64,000 bases of DNA from JADCGM01 sp943370355 (GTDB lineage Bacteria; Pseudomonadota; Alphaproteobacteria; Sphingomonadales; Sphingomonadaceae), in the NCBI GenBank assembly GCA_943370355.1, contig CALRQP020000005.1, forward strand, positions 1 through 64,000. The letters are read 5' to 3'. The notes beneath the pieces were generated by a model, which saw only the letters and a list, made by a program, of their open reading frames with translations, was not told where the DNA came from and ran no database searches. Below are positions 51,269 through 60,360 of this stretch, piece after piece. Numbering within the stretch: position 1 is the first letter of the stretch; every line of letters starts with the position of its first letter. Both the position numbers and the translations under genes were made by a program.

Positions 51269-52237
51269 ATGACCGTCATTGCCGCCTATCAATATCGCCA
51301 CGGCGAGCGAATCCGCACCGTCTCCATCGACGAAAAGGTCGATTGCGCGGAGACAAAATCCGAATTCGTGTGGATCGGTGTCGCAGATCCCACCGCTGAG
51401 GAGATGCAAGCCCTCCGCAAGACTTACGGCTTGCACCCACTGGCAATCGAGGATGCGGTCAACGCCAATCAGCTACCCAAGGTCGATGTCTATGGCGACC
51501 AGCTGTTCGTGGTCGCCCGCACCGCGCAGCTTGAGGATGGCGAGATCCACTACGGCGAGACTGCGATCTTCGTCGGCCACAGCCACATCATCAGCGTCCG
51601 CCACGGCTCGGACCGGGCCCATAGCGCGCTGCGACGTGATCTGGAGGCAGTGCCCTCGCTGCTCGATCATGGGGTCGACTATGTGCTGCACGCTATCCTC
51701 GACTTCATTGTCGATGGCTATTTCCCCGTTATCGAGGCGATCGAGGACGAGGTTATCCAGATGGAGGAGCGGGCGATCGACAATTTCCTCGGCCGTGACG
51801 AGGTTACCCGCATCTTCGCGCTCCGCCGCGAACTGATCCGCTTCCAGCGAGTCCTCGCGCCGATGAGCGAAGTCGCCAACAAGCTGGTGCGCATTGAACT
51901 GCCCTGCATCGATGCAGAGTCCCGGCCTTATTTCAGTGACGTGTCCGACCATGTCCACCGCGTGCAGACGATGGTCGATGATCTGCGGCAGGTGCTGACG
52001 TCCGTGTTCGAATTCAGCAATCTGCTCGAACAGCAGCGCACCGGCGTGATCACCCGCCAGCTCGCTGCCTGGGCCGCGATCCTTGCAGTTCCGACCGCAA
52101 TTGCCGGAATTTACGGGATGAACTTCAAGCATATGCCGGAGCTCGACACGCAGGACGGCTATTTCGTGGTCATCGCCTCGATCGTGGTGATCTGCACGCT
52201 GCTATACTGGCAGTTCAAGCGAGTGCGATGGCTGTAG
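51269..52237 (+). CDS. corA: CorA-family magnesium/cobalt channel
   Basis: A 322-residue divalent cation channel. The cytoplasmic funnel covers about 1-255 and two C-terminal helices follow: LAAWAAILAVPTAIAGIYGMN ending in the GMN selectivity motif, with FKHMPELD after it, then FVVIASIVVICTLLYWQFKR. A basic tail KRVRWL closes the protein. ATG at 51269 (MTVIAAYQYRHGERIR) is chosen over upstream non-conserved codons. It converges with aatA (3-nt gap). Confidence 0.93.
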   Translation: MTVIAAYQYRHGERIRTVSIDEKVDCAETKSEFVWIGVADPTAEEMQALRKTYGLHPLAIEDAVNANQLPKVDVYGDQLFVVARTAQLEDGEIHYGETAIFVGHSHIISVRHGSDRAHSALRRDLEAVPSLLDHGVDYVLHAILDFIVDGYFPVIEAIEDEVIQMEERAIDNFLGRDEVTRIFALRRELIRFQRVLAPMSEVANKLVRIELPCIDAESRPYFSDVSDHVHRVQTMVDDLRQVLTSVFEFSNLLEQQRTGVITRQLAAWAAILAVPTAIAGIYGMNFKHMPELDTQDGYFVVIASIVVICTLLYWQFKRVRWL

Positions 52238-52240
52238 CGG

Positions 52241-53443
52241 CTACCTAACTGCCGCGCACGCCCGCTGGATGCGCCGGCAGGCCTCTTCCAGTGCCTCTGT
52301 CGAGGTTGCGTAGCTGATTCGGAACGCCGGGCTGCCGCCAAAAGCTGCGCCGTGGACAACGGCGACCCCCTCGCTGTCGAGCAGGTAGGTCGCGACCGCT
52401 TCGTCATTGCCGAGCACTGCGCCGTCCGGCGTCGTCTTGCCGATCAGGCCCGCGCAGTCGGGATAGACGTAGAAGGCTCCCTCGGGCTTCGCACAGCGCA
52501 GGCCATTGGCCTGGTTGAGCATCGACACGACGAGGTCGCGGCGCGATTCGAACGCGGCATTGCGTTCGGCGAGGAAGTCCTGCGGGCCGTTGAGCGCCGC
52601 GACGACCGCCGCCTGCGCGATAGAGCAGGGGTTCGAGGTCGACTGCGACTGGATTTTGGCCATTGCCTTTATGAGCGGAGCAGGCCCGCCGGCAAAGCCG
52701 ATGCGCCATCCGGTCATCGCATAGGCCTTGGACGCGCCATTGACGGTCAGCGTGCGCTCGTAAAGCGCCGGCACGACCTCGGCGATCGTCGCGAATTTGA
52801 ATTCACCGTAGACAATATGCTCATACATATCGTCGGTGAGCACCCAGACATGCGGATGGCGGAGCAGCACCTGGCCCAGCGCCTTGAGCTCGCCAGCCGA
52901 ATAGGCCGCGCCGGTTGGGTTCGACGGCGAGTTGAGGATCAGCCAGCGCGTCTTCGGCGTGATCGCCGCGTCAAGCTGGGCGGGGGTGATCTTGAAGCCC
53001 GTTTCGATGCCCGCAGGCACGGTCACCGGCGTCGCGCCGCAGAAGGCGACGATGTCGGGATAGCTGACCCAATAGGGTGCCGGGATGATCACCTCATCGC
53101 CCGGATTGAGCGTCGCGACCAGTGCGTTGAAGATCGTCTGCTTGCCGCCGACGTTCACGGTGATCTGGTCGAGTCCGTAGTCGAGGCTGTTGTCGCGCTT
53201 GAACTTGGCGCGGATCGCTTCCTTCAGCTCGCGCGTGCCGTCAACGGCGGTGTATTTCGTCGCGCCGCGACGGATCGCCTCGATCGCGGCTTCCTTGACG
53301 AAGTCCGGCGTGTCGAAGTCGGGCTCGCCCGCGCCGAGGCTGATGATATCGCGCCCTGCCGCTTTCAGGTCGGCCGCCTTGCCAGTGACAGCGAGAGTGG
53401 CGGACGGCTGGATGCGCTGGATGGCGGCGGACAGGAAGGCCAT
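52241..53443 (-). CDS. aatA: Aspartate aminotransferase, class I
   Basis: A 400-residue PLP enzyme of the AAT I-gamma type. It has ISLGAGEPDFDTPDFV (about 35-50), ILNSPSNPTGAAYS and the PLP Lys in VNGASKAYAMTGWRIGFAGG (about 232-251), plus FRISYATSTEALEEA. The ATG at 53443 (MAFLSAAIQRIQPSATLAV) fits the family. A 52-nt gap separates it from pabB-pabC upstream, so it may have its own promoter. Confidence 0.93.
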   Translation of the reverse strand: MAFLSAAIQRIQPSATLAVTGKAADLKAAGRDIISLGAGEPDFDTPDFVKEAAIEAIRRGATKYTAVDGTRELKEAIRAKFKRDNSLDYGLDQITVNVGGKQTIFNALVATLNPGDEVIIPAPYWVSYPDIVAFCGATPVTVPAGIETGFKITPAQLDAAITPKTRWLILNSPSNPTGAAYSAGELKALGQVLLRHPHVWVLTDDMYEHIVYGEFKFATIAEVVPALYERTLTVNGASKAYAMTGWRIGFAGGPAPLIKAMAKIQSQSTSNPCSIAQAAVVAALNGPQDFLAERNAAFESRRDLVVSMLNQANGLRCAKPEGAFYVYPDCAGLIGKTTPDGAVLGNDEAVATYLLDSEGVAVVHGAAFGGSPAFRISYATSTEALEEACRRIQRACAAVR

Positions 53444-53495
53444 GGGAGATGCGACTCCGGTAATGCTGCGGTGCGGCGTCGCTATAGCGGGGGGG

Positions 53496-55250
53496 TCAGG
53501 ATGTGACCAGCCGAGCACGTAACAATCCGCGCAGCGAGTTGCCGATGAGAAAGTCCTGCGAAAGGTCGGCTGGCGTCAGCGGGGCCTCAATGGCCCGGCC
53601 GCCGGCGAGCAGTTCGGCACGCAACACGCCCGGAATCAGGCCATGGTCGAGCGGAGGCGTCAGCAGCTTGTCGTTGCGCTCCACGAAGATGTTGGTGAAA
53701 CTGCCTTCGGTGACGTGACCGTCGGCGGACACGAACGCGACTTCGAAGCTGTTGCCACGCGCATCGTCGTAGAAGGCGCGGTCGGTGGTTTTGTGCGCGA
53801 GACGCATATCATTGGCAGCGACCGGCAGTGTTGCGAGGCGAACGGATACAGGTTCCGCGGGTGTGTCAGGCGCAGCGGATGTGTGCGCTGCCATCTCGCC
53901 GCTTGCCGACAGAAGCAGGCGGACCCGCAACGCGCCGGGCTGGCCGCCCACGGCTTGCTGCAATAGATTGCCGAAGACGTGCGCGTCGAACGGGAAGCCG
54001 TGGTAACGTGCGGAGGCCTTGAGGCGGGCCAAATGCAGGTCGAGCCGCAGCAATCCCTCGCCGGGTTCCCAGCGCATCGTTTCGATGAGATCGAACGGGC
54101 GGGCCGCGCGGTCGAGAAAGGCACCCTTGGCGAGGCATTCGGCCCATTCCGAAGCGGCATCGCTGTCCGCGACGACGCCGGATCCGAGGCCGATTCTTGC
54201 CTCGCCGCTGCCGTCTGTTGTCAGGGTGCGGATCGCGACATTGAACATGGCGTCGCCCGATGGCGCGATGAAGCCGATCGATCCCGTGTAAAGACCGCGT
54301 GGTTGCGGTTCGAGGTCGGCGATGACTTCCATCGCCCGGATTTTCGGCGCGCCCGTCACGGACCCGCAGGGGAACAGTTTCGACAGCACGTCGACGGGGC
54401 CGATGCCGCCGCGTAGGCGCGCAGTCACCGTCGATGTCATCTGGTGAACGGTCGGATAACTTTCGACCTCGAAGAGCGCAGGGGTATCGACCGATCCAGC
54501 CTCGGCAACTCGTGACAGATCGTTGCGCAGCAGGTCGACGATCATCAGATTTTCGGCGCGGTTCTTCTTGTCGGCCGCCAGCGCGCGGGCGGCAGCGCGG
54601 TCGGCTTCGGGGCGCGACTCGCGGGCCGCAGTGCCTTTCATCGGCTGGGCTTTGAGCACCCCATCCTGGAGCGTGAAGAAAATTTCGGGCGACAGGCAAA
54701 GGTACCAATCGCTGCCGGTGAGGATTAGCGCGCTGTACGGAGCCTGCTGCGCCTGCCGAAGCCTGCCGTAGAGCGCCATCGGGTGGCCATCGTAGCGAAC
54801 CTGCGTCGGAAAGGTCAGATTGACCTGATAGATGTCGCCCGCTGCGATCAGCTCTTGGGCGCGAGCCAACGCCGCGGCGTAGTCGGATTCCTGAGTGGCG
54901 GGTGACCAACCCGTGATGCTGGCACGTCCGGCCGTCAGATCGCGCACCTCATTGCCGGTCAGCAGCTGGCGGCGCTCGAACAGGCCGAACCAAAGAAGCG
55001 GCGTCCGGGGTTGGCGCAGGCGTGGGAGCAGCCTCGGCTCTAGCGCATAGCCCAGTTCGAACGCCGCAAATCCTGCCGCCCACAGCCCACGCTTCGCAGC
55101 ACCGCGAATCCGTTCGAGCGCGGCGGGCACTTGATCGGGCGTGTCAGCCTGCACGATCTCGACCGGCGCGCTGAACAGTTTCGAAGGCTTGGCACCAACC
55201 GATCGGGCGTCGTCAAGCAGAAGGAAAGGCTGCAACGGATCGAAGGCCAT
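53496..55250 (-). CDS. pabB: Aminodeoxychorismate synthase I / lyase fusion (PabB-PabC)
   Basis: A 584-residue fusion for p-aminobenzoate synthesis. Residues about 1-370 are PabB (QVNLTFPTQVRY, MKGTAARESRPEADRAAARAL with the active Lys, SVTGAPKIRAMEVIADLE, GSIGFIAPSG). Residues about 375-584 are a class IV PLP lyase (PabC) with HKTTDRAFYDDAR, VTEGSFTNIFVERND and LDHGLIPGVLRAELLA. Both steps from aminodeoxychorismate onward are joined in one chain. No pabA is nearby. It follows the MocA fusion by 2 nt. Confidence 0.93.
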   Translation of the reverse strand: MAFDPLQPFLLLDDARSVGAKPSKLFSAPVEIVQADTPDQVPAALERIRGAAKRGLWAAGFAAFELGYALEPRLLPRLRQPRTPLLWFGLFERRQLLTGNEVRDLTAGRASITGWSPATQESDYAAALARAQELIAAGDIYQVNLTFPTQVRYDGHPMALYGRLRQAQQAPYSALILTGSDWYLCLSPEIFFTLQDGVLKAQPMKGTAARESRPEADRAAARALAADKKNRAENLMIVDLLRNDLSRVAEAGSVDTPALFEVESYPTVHQMTSTVTARLRGGIGPVDVLSKLFPCGSVTGAPKIRAMEVIADLEPQPRGLYTGSIGFIAPSGDAMFNVAIRTLTTDGSGEARIGLGSGVVADSDAASEWAECLAKGAFLDRAARPFDLIETMRWEPGEGLLRLDLHLARLKASARYHGFPFDAHVFGNLLQQAVGGQPGALRVRLLLSASGEMAAHTSAAPDTPAEPVSVRLATLPVAANDMRLAHKTTDRAFYDDARGNSFEVAFVSADGHVTEGSFTNIFVERNDKLLTPPLDHGLIPGVLRAELLAGGRAIEAPLTPADLSQDFLIGNSLRGLLRARLVTS

Positions 55251-55252
55251 GG

Positions 55253-56833
55253 TCAGCCGCCGATCGCCTTCAGGTCGGCAGGCGTGTCGACATCGGCAAA
55301 AATCGCATCGCCATCGACCTCGACTTCGATGACATGATCGGCAAGTTCGCCGAGCAGCGCCTTGCCGCCGACATCGCCCTCAAGCGCGGCGAGCCGGGCG
55401 ATATGGGCACGGCCCCAAAGCACGGGATTGCCGCGCTTGCCTGACGAGGTCGGGACGACAATCCCGTCGTCGGACTTGAGAGCCGCCGTAAGCGCGCGAA
55501 GGATCGCAGGCGTGATGCGCGGCATGTCGCCGAGGCAGACCAGCGCCGCACGCCAGTCGGGCGGGACCGTTAGTGCACCGGCCCTGAGCGAGCGGCTGAG
55601 GCCCTCGGCGAAGTCCGGGGCGTGGACGAAAGCCGCGTCGGTTGCGGCCAGCGCATGTTCAACGGCTTCGGGCGAATTGCCGGTGACGACGATCAAAGGC
55701 AGCTTGGCATCGGTGATCGCGCGGGCCGCGTGCGCAACCAGCGGACGGCCTTCGAGGTCCGCGACCAGTTTGTTCGCGCCGCCCATGCGCGTCGACTTGC
55801 CCGCGGCAAGCAGGATCGCCCCGATCGGCCCGGTTTGCGCCCGGCTGCGGCTGCGCGGTTCGGGCCGTTCGCCGAGATCGGCGAGCAGGCCGCCGACGCC
55901 CATCGCGGCGATGTCGTCGGAGGTGACGGGCAGGCCCGCAAACAGGCGTTCGAGCACGAGATCGACGCCATTGCGCTTGGGCGATCGCGCACAACCCGGC
56001 AGGCCGAGCACGGGGCGGTGGCCGATCTCGCCAAGGACGAGGAGGTTACCGGGATCGACGGGCATGCCGACGCGGACGACCTCGCCACCGGCGAGGCGGA
56101 TCGCGGCCGGAACAATATCGTCCGAGTCCACGGTGGCGGCCGCCCCCGCGATGAGGACGAGGTCGCTGTCCGCACCGCGAATGGCTGCGGCGATCTCGGC
56201 CGCGTCATGCCCGCACGTGCAACGGCCGCTGATCGTGCCGCCAAGCATGGTCAGGCGTGCCTGTGTGACAGTCATCGTCTTGGCCAGCAGCTTGTCCGTC
56301 TGATCGGGGAGTCGGGTCTGGATCAGATACGCGCGACGCGGGCGGAAGGATGACACCGACAGAAGGGCCTTAGTCGCCGCGTCCAGCGCAGCCGACAGCA
56401 CGGCACCCAGCACGGCATAGGGGATGACTTTGATTGTCGCGACGATTTCGCCGGCGGCGACGCGGGTCGCGGGGAGGGTGGTACCGACGGTCAGGCTCTG
56501 GTCGATGCGGTTGAGCGCGAACAGCGCCTGCGCGTCGAACTGCAGCAGCCCGGCGCTGTCGGCGGCGAGATTGACGCGGCCATGAACGGGCGGAAGCGCG
56601 GCGACACCAGACCCAGCGAGCGCCTTGCCGATCGCGGCGGCCGCTTCCGCCTCACCAACATCGCCGGGGTCGAGCACGGCGACGGTCAGATAGTCGAGGC
56701 CGGCCGCTGCGGCGTCGGCGATGTCAGCTTCGGTCAGCCGGTGGCCCTTGGCGAGCCGCCGGCCGCCGATGGTGCGCGAATGCGCCAGCAGCGCGCCGGT
56801 GCAGGCTGCGAGAGGCCGGTCGCCGAACTGCAT
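55253..56833 (-). CDS. MoeA-like / MocA-like molybdenum cofactor fusion protein
   Basis: The 526-residue protein joins an N-terminal molybdopterin-binding domain (about 1-335; HRLTEADIADAAAAGLDYL, SGRCTCGHDAAEIAAAI, LIAGAAATVDSDDIVPAA, LGLPGCARSPKRNG) to a MocA/MobA-type nucleotidyltransferase (about 345-526; GAILLAAGKSTRMGGANKL, IVVTGNSPEAVEHAL, CLGDMPRITPAIL). MocA makes molybdopterin cytosine dinucleotide for xanthine-oxidase-type enzymes. The first domain resembles the molybdopterin-binding part found in such fusions; its exact step is not certain. It is co-transcribed with xdhC and coxG-like genes. Confidence 0.82.
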   Translation of the reverse strand: MQFGDRPLAACTGALLAHSRTIGGRRLAKGHRLTEADIADAAAAGLDYLTVAVLDPGDVGEAEAAAAIGKALAGSGVAALPPVHGRVNLAADSAGLLQFDAQALFALNRIDQSLTVGTTLPATRVAAGEIVATIKVIPYAVLGAVLSAALDAATKALLSVSSFRPRRAYLIQTRLPDQTDKLLAKTMTVTQARLTMLGGTISGRCTCGHDAAEIAAAIRGADSDLVLIAGAAATVDSDDIVPAAIRLAGGEVVRVGMPVDPGNLLVLGEIGHRPVLGLPGCARSPKRNGVDLVLERLFAGLPVTSDDIAAMGVGGLLADLGERPEPRSRSRAQTGPIGAILLAAGKSTRMGGANKLVADLEGRPLVAHAARAITDAKLPLIVVTGNSPEAVEHALAATDAAFVHAPDFAEGLSRSLRAGALTVPPDWRAALVCLGDMPRITPAILRALTAALKSDDGIVVPTSSGKRGNPVLWGRAHIARLAALEGDVGGKALLGELADHVIEVEVDGDAIFADVDTPADLKAIGG

Positions 56834-56836
56834 GGG

Positions 56837-57763
56837 TCAGCTCCGCTCCGCCCGCCATGCCGCGACCATCTGCGCGGCGACCGACAGCGCAATCTCGGGA
56901 GGATTGGCTGCCCTGATGTCGAGGCCTGCGGGGCCGTGGATACGTGCAAGATCGGTGTCGCCGAACCCCGCCGCGCGAAGCCGCTCCAGCCGCGCCGCAT
57001 GCGTTTTCCGCGAGCCCAGCGCCCCGATGTAGAAGGCCGGCGACTGCAGTGCCGCGATCAGCGCCGGGTCGTCGAGCTTCGGGTCGTGCGTCAGCGTGAC
57101 GACGGCGCTCGCGGCGCTGAGGCCCCAGTCGGCGAGCGCTTCGTCGGGCCAGCGGGGATCGACATCCAGTCCGGCAAAGCGTTCGGCGGCGGCGAACATG
57201 CCGCGCGGATCGACGACGCGCACGTCATAGCCGAGCGACACGGCGAGCGGCACCAGCGCCTGTGCGATGTGCACGGCACCGACGATCGCGAGCTTGAGCG
57301 GCGGCTCATAGACATTGACGAAATCGCCAGCCGCAGCCTCGGCGGAGTGGCCCGTTGCGAGATCGGTCGCAACGCTGACGCGCGCGCCCGCCTGCCGTGC
57401 CGACAGGATGCGATCCAGCAGTGCGGGGGGAAAGCGACTGTCGTCCACCGCCTGCACGAGCACGGAAATGCGCCCGCCGCATGCGAGGCCGACCTCCCAC
57501 GCTTGCGCATCCGCGACGCCGTAATCGAGCTGCGCGAAACCCTTGGTGCCGATCAGGTCGATGGCCTGGGAGATCACATCGCCTTCGACGCAGCCTCCGC
57601 TGACCGAGCCTTCGAACAGCCCGTCATCGCGCACGGCGAGATGGGCACCTTTGCGACGTGGCGCCGATCCCCAAGTCTGGATCACCGTCGCGAGCGCGAC
57701 GCCGTGCCCGGCGGCATTCCAGTCGCGTGCCGCTGTCAGGACATGGTCGAGGTCGTCGCTCAC
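56837..57763 (-). CDS. xdhC: XdhC-family molybdenum-hydroxylase maturation protein
   Basis: A 308-residue protein (GTG at 57763, overlapping the coxG-like stop as GTGA). The N-terminal XdhC domain has ATVIQTWGSAPRRKGAHLAV and VSGGCVEGDVI; the C-terminal Rossmann domain has LAIVGAVHIAQALVPLAVSL, VRVVDPRGMF, VTLTHDPKLDDPAL and IGALGSRKTHAARLERL. XdhC binds the cofactor and helps insert sulfurated molybdopterin. The enzyme it serves is not in the window. Confidence 0.9.
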   Translation of the reverse strand: MSDDLDHVLTAARDWNAAGHGVALATVIQTWGSAPRRKGAHLAVRDDGLFEGSVSGGCVEGDVISQAIDLIGTKGFAQLDYGVADAQAWEVGLACGGRISVLVQAVDDSRFPPALLDRILSARQAGARVSVATDLATGHSAEAAAGDFVNVYEPPLKLAIVGAVHIAQALVPLAVSLGYDVRVVDPRGMFAAAERFAGLDVDPRWPDEALADWGLSAASAVVTLTHDPKLDDPALIAALQSPAFYIGALGSRKTHAARLERLRAAGFGDTDLARIHGPAGLDIRAANPPEIALSVAAQMVAAWRAERS

Positions 57764-58428
57764 GACATCATCAGCAGCGCGATCACCAGCGCCGCTGACA
57801 GGGCCGCAACCATGAGCCCCCAAGCGAGCGGTGACAGCCCGTCGCTATCGGCGCGCCTCGGCGTTGCCGAATCGGTTGCGGACACGGCTGCCGCGGCAGC
57901 GACCGTTTCGCCGGCATCGGAGCCGATCCCGACGTTCGGCGCCCCCACCTGCGGCGGAATGTCGCGGCTCGAAGTGCCCTCGAGTTCGGCCTTGAGCTTC
58001 GCGAAGAAGCTCTCGGCGTAGCTTTTGGCCGTGCCCTCGATCAGCCGCGCGCCGAGCTGCGCGAGCTTGCCACCGACCGTCGATTTTGCGTGGTAGGTCA
58101 GCAGCGTGGCGGGCGCACCGCCTTCGCTGGTCGCATCGGCGAGCACCACTTCCGCCGCGCCCTTGGCAAAGCCGGCGACGCCTCCCTTGCCCTCGCCGAC
58201 GAGCGTATATCCGTTTGGCGGGTCGAGATTCTCCAGCGTAACGGCCCCCGTGAAGGTCGCGCGCACCGGGCCGACCTTCGCGTTCATTTTGCCCTCGAAG
58301 CGGTTGTCGCCGCTGCGGGTCAGCGTCTCGACACCGTCGATGCAACGCGCGAGCACATCGGGATCGTTGAGTGCGGCCCATACCGACTCACGCGGTGCCG
58401 CGATCAGGGTTTCGCCTTTCAGCTCCAT
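57760..58428 (-). CDS. coxG: CoxG-like SRPBCC protein with C-terminal membrane anchor
   Basis: A 222-residue protein. Residues about 1-145 are an SRPBCC (START-like) domain of the CO-dehydrogenase subunit G type: MELKGETLIAAPRESVWAAL, DPDVLARCIDGVETL, KMNAKVGPVRATFTG and GGKLAQLGARLIEGTAKSYA. After a short linker it ends in a hydrophobic helix (WGLMVAALSAALVIALLMMS). CoxG recruits CO dehydrogenase to the membrane in carboxydotrophs; here, next to xdhC and mocA genes, it probably serves a molybdenum hydroxylase. First gene of the minus-strand operon. Confidence 0.88.
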   Translation of the reverse strand: MELKGETLIAAPRESVWAALNDPDVLARCIDGVETLTRSGDNRFEGKMNAKVGPVRATFTGAVTLENLDPPNGYTLVGEGKGGVAGFAKGAAEVVLADATSEGGAPATLLTYHAKSTVGGKLAQLGARLIEGTAKSYAESFFAKLKAELEGTSSRDIPPQVGAPNVGIGSDAGETVAAAAAVSATDSATPRRADSDGLSPLAWGLMVAALSAALVIALLMMS

Positions 58429-58585
58429 GAATGCTCCTTGCGAGTCCGTTGAAAGCCAGCCGTGATAACGGCTTAGAATGGCGACGGGTCAACCGGTGCA
58501 CTTCCGCAACAGTTTTCTTTCGCCAATATGAACGAATGTGATAGCAAGGTGCCGGGGCAGACAACAAGGTTGCGTGGGAGGCAGT

Positions 58586-59149
58586 ATGCCAGAGCACGCG
58601 TTGCTTAAGCGCGACGACGATTCCGGGGTGGCAGGGGCTGACGACGTACAGGTGTGCGGCGCGGTCAAATGGTTCGACGCGGTTCGCGGTTACGGTTTTA
58701 TCGTACCCGACGACGGCAGCGGCGATGTGCTCGTGCATTTCACGGTCTTGCGCGAAGTCGGGCGGCGCACGCTGCCCGAAGGCGCGATGGTCACCTGCCT
58801 TGCCGTGCAGCGCGATCGTGGGCGGCAGGCCCGAAAAATCCTCGGTCTCGATCTGACCACCGCGATCGGTCCCGACCCCGAGGCGGCGATGCAGCGCGCG
58901 GCGAGCCGCAGCGATCCGCTCGACCTGCTGGACAGCGCCGGCGAGTTTGAATCGGTCACCGTCAAATGGTTCAATCGTCTCAAAGGCTATGGCTTCGTGT
59001 CGCGCAGCCCTGATGGCGCCGACATTTTCGTGCACATGGAAACGGTGCGCCGGGCGGGTCTCGTCGAGCTGATGCCGGGTCAGGCCTTGCGCGCGCGCAT
59101 CGCGCCGGGCCAGAAGGGGCCATTGGCCATCGTCATCGAGACCGTGTGA
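58586..59149 (+). CDS. Double cold-shock-domain protein
   Basis: A 187-residue protein with two CSDs: GAVKWFDAVRGYGFIVPDD (about 24-42, with VLVHFTVL) and VTVKWFNRLKGYGFVSRSPD (about 128-147, with IFVHMETV). Both keep the RNP1-like KGYGF and RNP2-like VFVH aromatic residues. The linker is about 40 residues. Alphaproteobacteria have such tandem CSD proteins in growth-phase or stress roles. ATG at 58586 follows GGGAGG by 5 nt. Confidence 0.92.
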   Translation: MPEHALLKRDDDSGVAGADDVQVCGAVKWFDAVRGYGFIVPDDGSGDVLVHFTVLREVGRRTLPEGAMVTCLAVQRDRGRQARKILGLDLTTAIGPDPEAAMQRAASRSDPLDLLDSAGEFESVTVKWFNRLKGYGFVSRSPDGADIFVHMETVRRAGLVELMPGQALRARIAPGQKGPLAIVIETV

Positions 59150-59643
59150 TGCAGATTTTGCGGGCCCGCAGCAGCCGGGCAGTCGTGGCGGCTCTTGCGG
59201 CGGTCGCCGTGTTCGGATCGGTCGCGTGCAGCGAAGCGCGCGTACAGGCCGCTCCAGCCGCTGTTTCGAAACTCGCACTGACCACTGTCACCGCGCGCCC
59301 GAGCAGCGGCAAAGCGCACCGCTACCGGGTGGAAATCGCCGCGACGGAAGCCGAACAGGCACGTGGCCTGATGTTCCGAAAGACGATGCCACGCGATGCC
59401 GGGATGATCTTCCCGATGAAGCCGCCGCGCTTCGCCTCCTTCTGGATGGAGAATACCTACCTGCCGCTCGACATCATCTTCATCGCAGCGGACGGCAAGG
59501 TGCTGAATATCGTGCACGGCGAACCGAAATCGCGAACGCCGCTCTATTCGGTGGGGCCGGCGGCGGCGGTGCTGGAACTGAACGCGGGTGAATGCGAGCG
59601 GATCGGACTCGAACCGGGCGATGCCATCGACGGGGCGGTTTAG
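59149..59643 (+). CDS. Exported DUF192 protein
   Basis: A 164-residue protein with an N-terminal signal sequence (AVVAALAAVAVFGSVACSEA; the VAC could be a weak lipobox) and a DUF192 domain with EIAATEAEQARGLMFRKTMP, DAGMIFPMKPPRFASFWMENTYLPLDIIFI (in two motifs) and VLELNAGECERIGLEPGD. DUF192 proteins are small and of unknown function. ATG at 59149 overlaps the cold-shock gene stop by 1 nt. Confidence 0.88.
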   Translation: MQILRARSSRAVVAALAAVAVFGSVACSEARVQAAPAAVSKLALTTVTARPSSGKAHRYRVEIAATEAEQARGLMFRKTMPRDAGMIFPMKPPRFASFWMENTYLPLDIIFIAADGKVLNIVHGEPKSRTPLYSVGPAAAVLELNAGECERIGLEPGDAIDGAV

Positions 59644-59718
59644 GCAGGCGCGCATCCGGCAGCTTTTGGGTGGAAAGCGCCCGGTCTGCTTTCAAGCATG
59701 TAAACGCAGAAGGCGGGC

Positions 59719-60360
59719 CTATGCCTTGCCCTGGGCTAACATCGCTGACATTTCTCGAAAGCCTGAAGGCGCGTCCTTCCAAAACCCCGATATTTTTGCT
59801 GGGAACCGCGCTTGTATGTCGGCGAGGATCAGAGCCGCGTCCAGTTCATGCAATCGCGCGATCCAGCGGTCTAACGGCATTCCGGCTCGCGCCGCGCCGC
59901 ACAGCACGCTTTCAGCTTCCGTGCCGATCCAGCCGTCATCCGCCTCGCTTAAGTCGCTTACAAGCGCGCGTTCAAACCAAGCATCGACAAATGCCTCGAC
60001 CACCTGTTGCCTATCGAGCGACCAAGACCGCCACCCCGCGAGCTTGAGTTTGCCCAAGACGATTTCAGGACCGTTTGAGTTTCCGGGGTCGGTCACCGAC
60101 ACGTCAAGAATACGGGGCAGCAGATACCGGAAGTCGTGCTCGTCCCCGACCGTCAGAAAAACTCCCGACACATACCGCCAAAGCGCTTGGCCCGTAAGCT
60201 CCCGCAATGGTGTAGTAAGCAAAATGTCTGTACCGCGCGTTGACATGCAGCACGGGCAACCTTCGATTATCGCCGGAACAGGGGCATTGAACTCCCGATA
60301 GACCGCCTCTAACGCCTCGCGAAGGCGCTCGTCGGGCATGAGAGGAAGGGCGTCGCTCAT
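59719..60360 (-). CDS. Orphan hypothetical protein with a CPCC motif
   Basis: A 213-residue soluble protein without signal peptide. It has EGCPCCMST near residue 34, LTTPLRELTGQALWRYVSG (about 48-66), DEHDFRYLLPRILDV (about 73-87), EIVLGKLKLAGWRSWS (about 98-113) and QQVVEAFVDAWFERAL. This mix recurs in uncharacterised proteins but I know no function for it. Codon use looks less GC-rich than in neighbours, and no ribosome-binding site is obvious before ATG 60360. It is flanked by about 350 nt of non-coding sequence. Confidence 0.65.
   Translation of the reverse strand: MSDALPLMPDERLREALEAVYREFNAPVPAIIEGCPCCMSTRGTDILLTTPLRELTGQALWRYVSGVFLTVGDEHDFRYLLPRILDVSVTDPGNSNGPEIVLGKLKLAGWRSWSLDRQQVVEAFVDAWFERALVSDLSEADDGWIGTEAESVLCGAARAGMPLDRWIARLHELDAALILADIQARFPAKISGFWKDAPSGFREMSAMLAQGKA

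Noticed and set aside
56582..58021. A 479-codon plus-strand frame across the MocA, xdhC and coxG genes
   Set aside because: It crosses three coupled minus-strand genes with clear families and shows no domain of its own.
59644..59718. A tRNA or small RNA between the DUF192 gene and the CPCC gene
   Set aside because: Short stems can be drawn but no cloverleaf, T-loop or terminator is present.
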